Notes under the pieces: model-generated
What the model saw: only the letters and a program-made list of their open reading frames with translations
What the model was told of the DNA's origin: nothing
The model's database searches: none
Origin: Liberiplasma sp046541015
Lineage (GTDB): Bacteria > Bacillota_I > Bacilli_A > Izemoplasmatales > Izemoplasmataceae
Assembly: GCA_046541015.1 (NCBI GenBank)
Contig: JBKHEA010000008.1
Location: 1-57,937 of the forward strand
DNA length: 57,937 nt
Direction: 5' to 3'
In this document: in pieces, positions 17,116 to 25,584 of the stretch
Numbering within the stretch: position 1 is the stretch's first letter
How the letters are laid out: each line of letters opens with the position of its first letter
Translations under genes and position numbers: made by a program

Positions 17116-17867
17116 GACACATCAATTTTTAAAGCGATTGGACAGTGATCACTGCCTAATACTTCATCATAAATTAAACTATCTTTTACCTTTGATTTTA
17201 GGCGCTTTGAGACTAGAAAATAATCAATGCGCCAACCAATATTCTTCTTTCTTGAATTAAACATGTAACTCCACCATGAGTATTTAATGGTATCAGGATA
17301 TAAAGTTCTAAAAGTATCGATAAAGCCTTCTTTTAATAAAGCCGAAAATGCATTGCGTTCTTCAATCGTAAACCCTGCATTGCGTTCATTTTTTAGAGGA
17401 TTTTTTAAATCTATAGCCTCATGGGCAACATTTAAATCACCACAGTAAATGACGGGTTTTTTTTGATCAAGCTTTTTTAAATAACTTCTAAAATCATCTT
17501 CAAATTGCATTCTATAATCAAGCCTTGTGAGCTCTCTTTGCGTATTAGGCACATAGGCAGTCACAAAGTAATACTGATCAAATTCACACGTAATAATACG
17601 TCCTTCATCAAGATAGGTTGTATCATCGATGCCATAGCTTACTTTAAGTGGTTTTTGTTTCGTTAAGACAAGTGTACCTGAATAGCCTAACCTTTCTGCG
17701 CTATGATAATACACATGATAATCCTTAAATGTAAAATCAGCCTGTTCAGGCTTCATTTTAATTTCTTGTAAAGCTAATATATCTGGATTTTCTTTTGTTA
17801 GAAATTCCATAAAGCCTTTTTTTACAACTGCCCTTAAGCCGTTTACATTCCATGATATGCAATACAT
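17112..17867 (-). CDS. exoA: Exodeoxyribonuclease III (AP endonuclease)
   Basis: A 251-residue ExoA/Xth enzyme. The opening MYCISWNVNGLRAV, the catalytic glutamate in ALQEIKMKP, the 'YCGDLNVAHEAIDLKNP' motif, 'SWWSYMFNSRKKNIGWRIDYFLVS' and the terminal GSDHCPI (catalytic His) are all present. It cleaves DNA at abasic sites and acts as a 3'-5' exonuclease in base-excision repair. It is the first gene of the seven-gene minus-strand operon, with AGGTC-like spacing before the ATG. It ends in TGA overlapping the mnmM start. Confidence 0.97.
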   Translation of the reverse strand: MYCISWNVNGLRAVVKKGFMEFLTKENPDILALQEIKMKPEQADFTFKDYHVYYHSAERLGYSGTLVLTKQKPLKVSYGIDDTTYLDEGRIITCEFDQYYFVTAYVPNTQRELTRLDYRMQFEDDFRSYLKKLDQKKPVIYCGDLNVAHEAIDLKNPLKNERNAGFTIEERNAFSALLKEGFIDTFRTLYPDTIKYSWWSYMFNSRKKNIGWRIDYFLVSKRLKSKVKDSLIYDEVLGSDHCPIALKIDVS

Positions 17868-17910
17868 GACCTCACCTCAAGAATAATTATAACAAATTAT
17901 CCCTTTAAAT

Positions 17911-17941
17911 AAATAAAGAACTGAAATTTTCAGTTCTTTAT
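17911..17941 (-). terminator. Terminator downstream of fabV
   Basis: Stem AAAGAACTGAAA/TTTCAGTTCTTT with a very short loop overlaps the fabV stop codon. The T tract beyond it on the minus strand is interrupted (TTTATTTATTT). Confidence 0.7.
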
Positions 17942-19122
17942 TGTTTTGCTAGTGCCTCTAAATCTAAATCTTGATCATAATCAATATCCGAAAAATTAAA
18001 CCCATGGATTTGGTAAAAATCTTCAAAGAATTGATGAGTCCCTTTTAAGTCAAACAACGTTTTATCATTAATAACACCCATTAAAGCGACTGTTTCATTT
18101 TGAACATCTTCTTGCATTTCTAAATGATCGAGTCGAATACGATTTTCTTCATCAACAATGCGGTTATGTCCATATACCATATCTTTAAACAATCGGTATT
18201 TATGAGATACAATGGTTTCATGCAAGTTTTTCTTCATCATAACATCAAATAATGCAGCAACATATATCGGCATTTGTGGGATAAAGACACTCGCTTTTGT
18301 TACAACGGCTTTACTTGAAGAAATTAAGGCTTCACCATTAAAGTCTTTTTGTAACCAGGCATCCATCGCTTTAGCTTTTAACTCTAAATCTTCTTTAGCT
18401 TTACCTAGTGTGCCTTTTCGGTATATTTTTTCTGTGGTTGGACCACCGATATAAGTATAGGATATGGTTTTAAAGCCTTGATTAATTAGTCCTTCATCAT
18501 TTAAAGCATTAATCCATTGTTGCCAATCATCGCCACCCATAACATAAACAGTATCTTTAATCTCTTGTTCAGTGGCTTCATCAACCGTTAAATCTTCTAC
18601 AGTTTTATTGGCAACATCAATTGTTTTACCTTCTACTTTTTCACCAATAGCTTTAATTGCTGAGCGAACTACTTCACCGGTTTCCTCGTTTTTTCTTGCG
18701 CCACTAGCAAGTGAATAAATAACAAGATCAATTGATCCAAAGTTTTCTTTAATCGCTTTGATGACCTCTTGTTTCATTGCTTTAGAAAAAGCATCCCCAG
18801 TAAAATCTAAGTGTTGGCTTGGTAAATCACTCGTTAGTTTTTTAAAATAGTGATTGTTCCACCATCCAGCGGTACCACTTCGTTTGCCTTTTGGCGGTGA
18901 TTCATAAGATACGTTTATCGTATTAGATCCGCCTTTAAAAGCCAGGGCAATACGACTGGCAAGACCATATCCAGAAGAACCGCCGATAATTAGAACATTT
19001 TTTGGACCAGAAAACGTGGGTTGTTGATTTAAATCATTAATTTGTTTTTCTAAGTTAGCTTTACATCCAAGTGGATGAGCATTGGTAAATACGTTTGAAC
19101 GTATTGATGGTTTTAAAATCAT
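17938..19122 (-). CDS. fabV: FabV-type enoyl-ACP / trans-2-enoyl-CoA reductase
   Basis: A 394-residue protein of the FabV/TER family. It has the opening MILKPSIRSNVFTNAHPLGC, the NADH-binding GGSSGYGLASRIALAF, the TAGWWNN segment and the family's long Y-x8-K active site (Y234...K243, IYRKGTLGKAK). FabV reduces the enoyl double bond in fatty-acid elongation; the related TER works in butyrate formation. The sequence alone does not decide between them. GGAGC lies upstream of the ATG. The promoter region carries a FabT-like palindrome, which argues for a role in lipid synthesis. Confidence 0.94.
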   Translation of the reverse strand: MILKPSIRSNVFTNAHPLGCKANLEKQINDLNQQPTFSGPKNVLIIGGSSGYGLASRIALAFKGGSNTINVSYESPPKGKRSGTAGWWNNHYFKKLTSDLPSQHLDFTGDAFSKAMKQEVIKAIKENFGSIDLVIYSLASGARKNEETGEVVRSAIKAIGEKVEGKTIDVANKTVEDLTVDEATEQEIKDTVYVMGGDDWQQWINALNDEGLINQGFKTISYTYIGGPTTEKIYRKGTLGKAKEDLELKAKAMDAWLQKDFNGEALISSSKAVVTKASVFIPQMPIYVAALFDVMMKKNLHETIVSHKYRLFKDMVYGHNRIVDEENRIRLDHLEMQEDVQNETVALMGVINDKTLFDLKGTHQFFEDFYQIHGFNFSDIDYDQDLDLEALAKQ

Positions 19123-19179
19123 AAATAAGCTCCTTTTTATTTCTACAATTAGTAATTATATCACATGCATTCTTATTTT

Positions 19180-19207
19180 ATCATAAAGAATGTTTGAAAT
19201 TCAAACA
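19180..19207 (-). promoter_or_regulatory. FabT/MarR-like operator over the fabV promoter
   Basis: TGTTTGAAATTCAAACA at 19191-19207 is a perfect 17-bp palindrome with the TTTGA-n3-TCAAA core recognised by the MarR-family regulator FabT in other Firmicutes. On the minus strand it overlaps a possible -35 TTGAAT, with a -10 TAAAAT near 19180 after 18 bases. A second possible -10 (TATAAT) lies closer to the gene. Regulation is inferred; no fabT gene is in the window. Confidence 0.5.
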
Positions 19208-19239
19208 ATCTATTTTAATTCATGAGGAGGTTTGTTATA

Positions 19240-19758
19240 ATGATTGCGGTTAGGAGTGATACTTTGTCTATAGATTTAAATAAAGAGCTGACGATTGAAG
19301 CGGCTAAACCAAGTGATACTGCAATCATTTTATCCTTTATCAAGGGGTTAGCAAAATATGAAAAGATGAGTGATGATGTTTCGGCAAATGAAACAAAGCT
19401 ATTTGATAGTTTATTTGTTAAAAAAGAAGCCTTTGTGGTCATTGCTAAAATAAAAGAAAATCCTGTGGGTTTTGCTCTATATTATAAAAATTATTCGACC
19501 TTTTTAGGTCAAGCGAATATGTTTTTAGAAGATATTTTTATTAAAGAAAAATTTAGAGGGTTTGGTATTGGAAAGGCTCTATTTAATTACCTAGCAACCA
19601 CTGCTAAAGAAGAAGGATTTAAGAGGATTGATTGGTATTGTTTAGATTGGAATCAGCCTTCAATAGATTTTTATCATACCTTAGGTGCTAAAATGAAACC
19701 TGAGTGGAAAATCTTTCGATTAGAAGAAGCTGAGATTGAAAAGTTAAGTAAGAAATAA
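19240..19758 (+). CDS. GNAT family N-acetyltransferase (spermine/diamine acetyltransferase-like)
   Basis: A GNAT protein of about 172 residues. The acetyl-CoA site is visible as 'FIKEKFRGFGIGKALF' (R/Q-x-x-G-x-G/A), with 'LEDIFI' before it and 'LDWNQPSIDFYHTLGAK' after it. The 'LAKYEKMSDDV' and 'NYSTFLGQANMFLEDIF' segments resemble the SSAT/YwhH diamine acetyltransferase group. The start is uncertain: the ATG at 19240 has GAGGAGG nine bases upstream, and a TTG at 19264 has TAGGAG at closer spacing. It is transcribed divergently from fabV. Confidence 0.88.
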   Translation: MIAVRSDTLSIDLNKELTIEAAKPSDTAIILSFIKGLAKYEKMSDDVSANETKLFDSLFVKKEAFVVIAKIKENPVGFALYYKNYSTFLGQANMFLEDIFIKEKFRGFGIGKALFNYLATTAKEEGFKRIDWYCLDWNQPSIDFYHTLGAKMKPEWKIFRLEEAEIEKLSKK

Positions 19759-19773
19759 TCTTTTAAAAAAAAC

Positions 19774-19801
19774 TTTCAAAATTAATAATCTAAGCTATAA
19801 T
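19774..19801 (+). promoter_or_regulatory. Promoter of guaC
   Basis: A consensus -10 TATAAT at 19796-19801 with a moderate -35 TTTCAA at 19774-19779, 16 bases apart. Confidence 0.6.
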
Positions 19802-19830
19802 AGTAACGTAATAAAAAAGTGAGGTGCCTT

Positions 19831-20919
19831 ATGAGAATTGAGTTTGATGATAAGTTTGATTTTAGTGATGTATTAATTAGGCCAAAACGTTCAACGTTAT
19901 CGAGTCGAAAAGAAGTCGATTTAAACCGTACTTATACGTTTAAACACAGTAAAGAAGTTTGGAAAGGTATTCCCATTATGGCAGCGAATATGGATGGTGT
20001 GGGTACGATCAATATGGCTAAGGCACTTCAAGAACATAAACTTTTTACATGCTTAGTTAAAAGCTATGATGCGAATACGATTACAGAAACCATGACTACT
20101 TTAGATGCGAATCACTTTGCGGTTAGTACTGGGACTAGTCAATATGACTTTGATAACTTAACAAAAGTTTTAAATGATAATCAAAGCATTAAGTTTATTT
20201 GTATCGATGTTGCGAATGGTTATTCTGAACACTTTGGGAATTATGTTGAACGTGTTCGAAAAGCTTTCCCTAAAAAAATTATTATTGCAGGAAATGTTGT
20301 TACTGCAGACATGACACAAGAACTTATATTGCGTGGTGCTGATATTGTAAAAGTTGGGATTGGACCAGGTAGTGTTTGTACAACACGTATTCAAACAGGC
20401 GTAGGTTATCCTCAACTCTCAGCAATTATTGAATGTGCTGATGCAGCACATGGTTTAGGTGCTCATATTATTAGCGATGGTGGTTGTACTTGTCCTGGCG
20501 ATGTCGCTAAAGCCTTTGGGGCTGGTGCTGACTTTGTTATGTTAGGTGGAATGTTTGCTGGACATGATGAAGGTGGTGGTTCAATCATTACTGAATATCA
20601 TGATACCTTACAACGTAATAATGAGACCTTTAAACCGATTTATAAAGAGAAAAAATTTGTTGAGTTTTATGGCATGAGTTCTTCTACTGCAATGATTAAA
20701 CATCATGGTGAAATTGCTGAATATAGAAGCAGTGAAGGTCGCACTGTAAAAATCCCTTATCGCGGCAATGTATCAACTACGGTATTAGATATTTTAGGGG
20801 GGATACGCTCAACGTGTACCTATGTTGGTGCCCCGTCTTTAAAACAATTATCTAAATGTACCACATTTATAAAAGTCCATAGACAATTTAATGATATATT
20901 TGTTAATACTAAACATTAA
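19831..20919 (+). CDS. guaC: GMP reductase
   Basis: A 362-residue TIM-barrel enzyme of the IMPDH/GMPR family. It has 'FDFSDVLIRPKRSTLSSR', the NADPH/substrate segment 'GNVVTADMTQELILRGADIVKVGIGPGSVCTTR' with the catalytic Cys (SVCTTR), and 'GGMFAGHDEGGG', all GuaC-specific. It lacks the CBS domains of IMP dehydrogenase. It converts GMP to IMP with NADPH and so links guanine to adenine nucleotide salvage. The start is at ATG 19831 after GTGAGGTG; a GTG at 19819 is rejected. It is a single gene with its own promoter and terminator. Confidence 0.96.
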   Translation: MRIEFDDKFDFSDVLIRPKRSTLSSRKEVDLNRTYTFKHSKEVWKGIPIMAANMDGVGTINMAKALQEHKLFTCLVKSYDANTITETMTTLDANHFAVSTGTSQYDFDNLTKVLNDNQSIKFICIDVANGYSEHFGNYVERVRKAFPKKIIIAGNVVTADMTQELILRGADIVKVGIGPGSVCTTRIQTGVGYPQLSAIIECADAAHGLGAHIISDGGCTCPGDVAKAFGAGADFVMLGGMFAGHDEGGGSIITEYHDTLQRNNETFKPIYKEKKFVEFYGMSSSTAMIKHHGEIAEYRSSEGRTVKIPYRGNVSTTVLDILGGIRSTCTYVGAPSLKQLSKCTTFIKVHRQFNDIFVNTKH

Positions 20920-20946
20920 AAACTCTCCAAAATTGGAGAGTTTTTA
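20917..20946. terminator. Bidirectional terminator
   Basis: Stem AACTCTCCAA/TTGGAGAGTT flanked by A and T runs, between guaC and the convergent GNAT cluster. Confidence 0.85.
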
Positions 20947-21711
20947 TTTGCTTATAACTTCATAGACTTGATAACTTCTAAGTAATGTGTACCCTAACTT
21001 TTCTGCAAGATTTTTACTCATTTGATTGGCTGCATCCCAGTGTGGAATAAGGGATTTACTTAAGCATTCTTTTATAAAATACGCAGCACTTAAAGTAGCG
21101 TAGCCTTTTTTTCTATAGTGTTCATGTGTAACAATTTCAATTTCTAAGCCCCCATTAAAGCGAGCAAAACTTGAAGTCCCACTAACAATGGTTTCGTCAA
21201 CTATAACGACATAACCAAAGGCATGTGTACTAAATGCCTTATAAGATTCAAAGTTTTCACATAAACTTTTACTCCATGATGCGGCCATAATCTCATCATA
21301 TAGATTATAATCAATTCGTTTAACAATCGCGCCTTTTACACCTTGATCAATAATTTCTTGGATGGGTGCCAACTCGATGGTTTCGTGGTTCATTTCATAA
21401 CGGGTGAAGGATTTTAACACTACCCCTTGATTTGTTAAAACATCTACCCATTGACTTGAACAATGAACTTCACCATATAAGGGTAGCTTTTCTAACACGT
21501 TATTGATGATTGAATCATTAGGGTTTCCGCTTAAATAAACAATATCAGAAAAAATGCCCATCACGAAGGTTGGTTGGTTTAGTGAATCTGTATATATCGC
21601 CCCATGATATCCATGAATCACTGCATCAAGAATACTATCATATTGAAATGCCATAAACAGTGGCCAAACTTGTACAACCTCATTCGTTTTAACTTGATGT
21701 AAGTTATTCAC
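20944..21711 (-). CDS. GNAT family N-acetyltransferase (GNAT_acetyltran type)
   Basis: About 255 residues with the acetyl-CoA motif in the C-terminal third ('EIEIVTHEHYRKKGYATLSAAYFIKECL') and 'PHWDAANQMSKNLAEKLGYTLL', the pattern of the larger GNAT_acetyltran family. The N-terminal half is a family-specific fold. The start is uncertain. A GTG at 21711 follows GGTGA and overlaps the stop of the preceding kinase gene (GTGAATAA); a TTG at 21723 is also possible. It is the last gene of a four-gene minus-strand cluster. The acetyl acceptor is unknown. Confidence 0.82.
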   Translation of the reverse strand: MNNLHQVKTNEVVQVWPLFMAFQYDSILDAVIHGYHGAIYTDSLNQPTFVMGIFSDIVYLSGNPNDSIINNVLEKLPLYGEVHCSSQWVDVLTNQGVVLKSFTRYEMNHETIELAPIQEIIDQGVKGAIVKRIDYNLYDEIMAASWSKSLCENFESYKAFSTHAFGYVVIVDETIVSGTSSFARFNGGLEIEIVTHEHYRKKGYATLSAAYFIKECLSKSLIPHWDAANQMSKNLAEKLGYTLLRSYQVYEVISK

Positions 21712-22378
21712 GATATTCACCAAGCTTAAAATACTGTTCTGCTAGTTTCACTTTCTCATTTATAGGTTCATCTAATGTCTTACGCTGTATGCAGTGAAAT
21801 CCTGAATTTTTATAATAATCAATAATTTCTTTACGATTAAAATAAGCAATTGTTTTTTTATAATGCGCAAGCAAAGCTTCTTTTTCATCATTCTTTTCAA
21901 TCACACTTAATAAAAACTGTTTTTCTCTATCCTTGCGGTTAAAAAATTCATTCATTGCAATCTCTTCAGTTGCAACCATATATAATACATGATCTTTATC
22001 ACTAATCTCTTTTAATATATGATGGGGGATACTTGTATCAACAATGACTTTATTATTTCTTGATAAACTAATCAGTTCTAAGATTTCAAACGGAGTGGTT
22101 TCTAAACTTACATTCTCCATCCAGGCATGATAATCTTCTTTAGAACGCCACAAGAATTCTTCCCAACTTTTCATCGTATTAAAATAGTTCATATTAGGAT
22201 GGGTTTCTTTATTTGTTAATGCTAAAAAATCACCGAATTTATAGTTTTCTCCGCATAATATCATTTGATGTTTTTCTGCTAAAATTTTACAAAGGGTACT
22301 TTTACCAGCATAGGCAGTCCCATTTACAAAATAGACATTCTTTAAATAGGCTTTTATATGATTTAGACTAAACTCCAT
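21704..22378 (-). CDS. P-loop NTPase / small-molecule kinase-like protein
   Basis: A 224-residue protein with a Walker A motif GTAYAGKST at residues ~20-28, followed by 'LCKILAEKHQMILCGENYKFGDFLA'. The fold resembles shikimate/nucleoside-type kinases. A 'VIVDTSIPHHIL' strand could supply the Walker B aspartate. The substrate is not recognisable. The gene has a strong GGAGGG site and overlaps the upstream GNAT by 11 bp and the downstream GNAT by a few bases. The tight packing with three acetyltransferases suggests a joint modification role, for example on antibiotics or metabolites, but this is inference. Confidence 0.72.
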   Translation of the reverse strand: MEFSLNHIKAYLKNVYFVNGTAYAGKSTLCKILAEKHQMILCGENYKFGDFLALTNKETHPNMNYFNTMKSWEEFLWRSKEDYHAWMENVSLETTPFEILELISLSRNNKVIVDTSIPHHILKEISDKDHVLYMVATEEIAMNEFFNRKDREKQFLLSVIEKNDEKEALLAHYKKTIAYFNRKEIIDYYKNSGFHCIQRKTLDEPINEKVKLAEQYFKLGEYRE

Positions 22379-22937
22379 GATGCCCTCCTAAATGGTAAAG
22401 AAATAATAGTTGATCTTCATCTAGATCATCATAGTGATTATAATTTATTTTATATAGCTTTGCACCAAGCGATTCATAGAACTTGATAGCATCGACATTA
22501 TTATTTTGTGTCTCTATAATAATCGATGATTTCCCTTGTGCTTTTGCAAAGGCAACACATGCATTAAATAGTAATTTACCTAATCCTTTTCCTTGATAGG
22601 CTTTTTCAACACGAATGTCCCATAAACAAGCACTATTTGGCACAATCTTTAACATGTTAACTTCACTACTATTTGTGATGATTATCGCTCCTGCAACTAG
22701 GTGGTTATCTATTTCAACACCAAAGATTTTACTTTGATCAAAGTTAATAATTTTTTTCCAACTCATAACATCTTCTTCATTTAAATCGATTGTATAAGGT
22801 AACACTTGTTTCGTATTAAAATTTTCTAGATCTTGATAATTTCTAATCGTGTGAACATTTTTTATGATAGGAATGGTTTGATAGTGTTTTAAGTCTTCTA
22901 TGGATAAGACATTTAATCGTTTATTCGTTTCGTTCAT
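22368..22937 (-). CDS. GNAT family N-acetyltransferase
   Basis: A 189-residue GNAT. The core 'LWDIRVEKAYQGKGLGKLLFNACVAFAKAQGKSSIIIET' holds the Q/R-x-x-G-x-G acetyl-CoA motif, followed by 'NNNVDAIKFYESLGAKLYKI'. It overlaps both neighbours in the cluster. The ribosome site is weak (AGGAGA 11 bases from the ATG), so translation is probably coupled to the upstream GNAT. Substrate unknown. Confidence 0.88.
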   Translation of the reverse strand: MNETNKRLNVLSIEDLKHYQTIPIIKNVHTIRNYQDLENFNTKQVLPYTIDLNEEDVMSWKKIINFDQSKIFGVEIDNHLVAGAIIITNSSEVNMLKIVPNSACLWDIRVEKAYQGKGLGKLLFNACVAFAKAQGKSSIIIETQNNNVDAIKFYESLGAKLYKINYNHYDDLDEDQLLFLYHLGGHHGV

Positions 22938-23712
22938 AGACTGCCCAATCTCCTAAAGATTTAAAACCTAGACGATGATAAATTCTTCCCGCTTCTGGAT
23001 TATCATAAAATAAACAAAGATGTTTCCCAAGGTCATTGATGTAATAATCCATTAATTTTTCTAACAATAGTGAGGCATAGCCTTTCTTACGATAATTGTT
23101 TAGGGTTGCAACACTAATAACCATTGCATTTTTACTCGTTGTAGCGGTCGTTGAAGCGGTTGATACAAGCAAATCATCTTGTTCATAGGCAAAGATATGC
23201 CCCATTTTCAAAGCATTAAGCTTATCTTTGATAAATTCTTCCCTAGATTTTTTACGATAGTGAAACTCATCAATTTCCATTAATAAATCATAGAGTTTTG
23301 ATAAAGATGTTTCATCATTCACTTCTTTAATCGCATCTATTTTTTTTACTTTTTTAGCTTCATCAGCTTCACAAAAGTACATTTTTGTGGCTTTGAAATC
23401 TACCAAATAAGGATCAAGCAAATTCATGAGTTCGCTTTTTCCTGAAATAAAATCAAAGGGGTCATTATTAAATATTTCTACGTAATTAACATTAAAACGT
23501 GTTTCACTAGCGTAATAAACTGCATGTTCTTTATACCTTAATAAAATGCTTAAATAGTTTCCTTCATCGTCAAATTCTCCGTATACACGCTGAAAATCTA
23601 TATCAAACCCAAAAGTTTCAATGTCACCAATAGGAAAAATATTATAGGCTGCTTCTTGATATAAAAAATCTAAAAGACTTTTTTTATCGGTTTTTTTTAA
23701 TAATCTAATCAT
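22921..23712 (-). CDS. GNAT family N-acetyltransferase
   Basis: A 263-residue protein with a C-terminal GNAT domain: 'AMVISVATLNNYRKKGYASLLLEKLMDYYI' and 'YDNPEAGRIYHRLGFKSLGDW'. The N-terminal half (~130 residues) is of the kind found in two-domain GNATs. The ATG at 23712 (MIRLLKKTD) follows GAGGTGA; a longer frame to 23787 lacks a ribosome site. It is the first gene of the GNAT/kinase cluster running to 20944. Confidence 0.87.
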   Translation of the reverse strand: MIRLLKKTDKKSLLDFLYQEAAYNIFPIGDIETFGFDIDFQRVYGEFDDEGNYLSILLRYKEHAVYYASETRFNVNYVEIFNNDPFDFISGKSELMNLLDPYLVDFKATKMYFCEADEAKKVKKIDAIKEVNDETSLSKLYDLLMEIDEFHYRKKSREEFIKDKLNALKMGHIFAYEQDDLLVSTASTTATTSKNAMVISVATLNNYRKKGYASLLLEKLMDYYINDLGKHLCLFYDNPEAGRIYHRLGFKSLGDWAVYERNE

Positions 23713-23797
23713 TTTGTCACCTCGATATAAGTTACTCAAATTATACCATGAGAAAGAGTAGGTTATCTTTTTTATTTGGAAAATCAATGGTTGTATT

Positions 23798-23820
23798 AAA
23801 AAACCACTTGAATCAAGTGG
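23798..23820 (-). terminator. Terminator of the 23833-24672 gene
   Basis: A perfect 8-bp stem CCACTTGA/TCAAGTGG with a one-base loop core. On the minus strand it is followed by six T. Confidence 0.75.
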
Positions 23821-23832
23821 CTTAGTTTTATT

Positions 23833-24672
23833 TTAATCTTCGTAAATATAGTAAGGAATATCTAAAAAACCTTCATATTGATGAATTGTAATAAGATCAT
23901 TGATATTTAAACGTTCATAATCACTCTCACTAACTTCTAATAATATTTCATCATCATCAGTAAGCTTAATCACAAGTTCATAAGATGTTACAGTTCGATA
24001 GCCTGCATCAATAGATTTATTAATAATCAATCCGTTTTTATATTCTGGTTCACTTGAATCTAGTGTGTAATTAAGTGCGTTTAAAGAAAGAAAGATGTAT
24101 AAAAAGGTAAACATAAAAACAACTAATGGTAAAAAGATTTGGTCTTGTTTATTTTTTAAAACAATTTTATGTTTTAATACTAATGTTATTGTAAAAAGCA
24201 TTAAGATGATACCTATAGTAAGTGCTAATTCCCAAAAGTGTGAGGTTTTACCATCTATAGCCCTAATTCTCATAATTGGATAAACAGCATTGATAAATAT
24301 TATTGTTATAACTACAAGACTTACATTATTAGAAGTTTTCTTTATCAAATAACTAATGAATAACAAGAGGTAACTTAAACTACTAAATAAGAAATATATA
24401 AACAAAATCAATCTTGGATGATTAATAATTAGTGGTAACCATAGTAAAAAAATGGTTCCACTTAATATCAATGTATTTAACTGATTAATATTTTTACTCT
24501 TTTTAGCCATGTAATAGATTAGAATTAAAGAAATAACTGTGCGTTCGATAATCCTATAAAAAATTGATTCTCTTAAAGAAAGTGTAGCTGGGTTTAAGAA
24601 AAAATAAATAACTACCAAAAAAGCTAAACTATAAATAAGCAATTTATGCTTAAATAGATTATTTAGTTTCAT
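23833..24672 (-). CDS. Hypothetical polytopic membrane protein
   Basis: A 279-residue protein that I do not recognise. Seven or so TM helices fill residues ~13-215 (for example 'LLIYSLAFLVVIYFFLNPA', 'LILFIYFLFSSLSYLLLFISYL' and 'IFLPLVVFMFTFLYIFLSL'). A ~65-residue soluble C-terminal domain follows ('SEPEYKNGLIINKSIDAGYRTVTSYELVIKL...'), which looks like a small beta-barrel. GAGGTGG precedes the ATG. It is a single gene with its own terminator. Confidence 0.72.
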   Translation of the reverse strand: MKLNNLFKHKLLIYSLAFLVVIYFFLNPATLSLRESIFYRIIERTVISLILIYYMAKKSKNINQLNTLILSGTIFLLWLPLIINHPRLILFIYFLFSSLSYLLLFISYLIKKTSNNVSLVVITIIFINAVYPIMRIRAIDGKTSHFWELALTIGIILMLFTITLVLKHKIVLKNKQDQIFLPLVVFMFTFLYIFLSLNALNYTLDSSEPEYKNGLIINKSIDAGYRTVTSYELVIKLTDDDEILLEVSESDYERLNINDLITIHQYEGFLDIPYYIYED

Positions 24673-24737
24673 CTAAATGCCACCTCTAAAATTATAGTAA
24701 AAAGATTGTATAATCTTCTAGTAATGATTTCATTATC

Positions 24738-24881
24738 TTAAGATAAATAATGCGTTTTGATCTTATGGAACACATAAATGCTAGCAGTCACTATAGTTTT
24801 CATAGAGTTTAAATCAAACACTTCTTGATATAATTTATTCGCTTCTATAAGAGCATCTAAAAAAATATGGATCCAATCTTG
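24738..24881 (-). pseudogene. Possible remnant of a small gene
   Basis: On the minus strand an unstarted frame of 47 codons has protein-like composition (DWIHIFLDALIEANKLYQ and so on) and ends at TAA 24738. Its only start-like context lies in another frame, where a run of seven T separates MRNEVNKISKIGS from it. One extra T would join them. This may be a decayed gene, or chance. The rest of the 24673-24933 gap shows nothing clear. Confidence 0.25.
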
Positions 24882-24933
24882 CTAATTTTATTTACTTCGT
24901 TTCTCATTAAAGTTTATTGGTTCTCAAATGTTC

Positions 24934-25431
24934 TTACCAGAATGGTTCTAACTTAACATCAATATGATGTGTAATCTGACTCATATGAACAGTGTCATTG
25001 TTTATATCAAACGTATATCCTATTTTATCTTTATGAATATACCCTTTATAAGGTATCACCTTTATAAAACATACACTCAAATTTTTTTCATTGTTTACTT
25101 CTTTATACCAATTTTTAAATACCTTTAAAAATACCTCTCGAATCGATTGATTCTTTTGTTCTAATGGGTGTCCAACAACATAAGCTTTACACCAAAATCT
25201 ATTATGTCCACCATCTGAAATCATGACGTAGTCATTGCTTTGAATCTCATTTACATAATTACAACGTGTATCGGTAACAATCCAAAAAGATCCTTCATAA
25301 TAAAAACTATCTACACTTCTAACTGATGGTACATTATCTTTCGCTGTAGCAATCAGTAAAATTGTGTCATTACTATATTTTTCTTCTAAAATATTGATGA
25401 CGCCACTATCTTTATAATTTGTTTTTTTCAT
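24934..25431 (-). CDS. Pyridoxamine 5'-phosphate oxidase-fold flavoprotein
   Basis: A 165-residue PPOX/FMN-binding split-barrel protein. The core reads 'TILLIATAKDNVPSVRSVDSFYYEGSFWIVTDTRCNYVNEI', where 'P.vR.vd' and the strand after it correspond to the flavin-phosphate-binding part of the split barrel, and ends 'GYTFDINNDTVHMSQITHH'. Family members are FMN- or F420-dependent oxidoreductases or heme-binding proteins of unknown substrate. TAGGAG precedes the ATG. No operon partner is evident; tRNA-Ser lies 15 bp upstream on the same strand. Confidence 0.83.
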   Translation of the reverse strand: MKKTNYKDSGVINILEEKYSNDTILLIATAKDNVPSVRSVDSFYYEGSFWIVTDTRCNYVNEIQSNDYVMISDGGHNRFWCKAYVVGHPLEQKNQSIREVFLKVFKNWYKEVNNEKNLSVCFIKVIPYKGYIHKDKIGYTFDINNDTVHMSQITHHIDVKLEPFW

Positions 25432-25446
25432 ATTAACTCCTATAAA

Positions 25447-25537
25447 TGGCGGAGGAAATGGGATTTGAACCCACGCGCCGTTTTACCGACCTACTAGCTT
25501 TCCAAGCCAGCCCCTTCAGCCACTTGGGTATTCCTCC
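25447..25537 (-). tRNA. tRNA-Ser (anticodon GGA)
   Basis: A class II tRNA. The acceptor stem is GGAGGAA/TTTCCTCC-type pairing, the anticodon loop TTGGAAA gives anticodon GGA, and there is a long variable arm (TAGGTCGGTAAAACGGCGC). The T arm is GTGGG-TTCAAAT-CCCAT and the CCA is encoded. It reads UCC and UCU serine codons. A -10-like TAAAAT lies at 25549-25554 on the minus strand. Confidence 0.96.
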
Positions 25538-25584
25538 ACTAGATGCATTTTATCATAAAAGTGATGTAAAAGAAAAAGAAAAAG

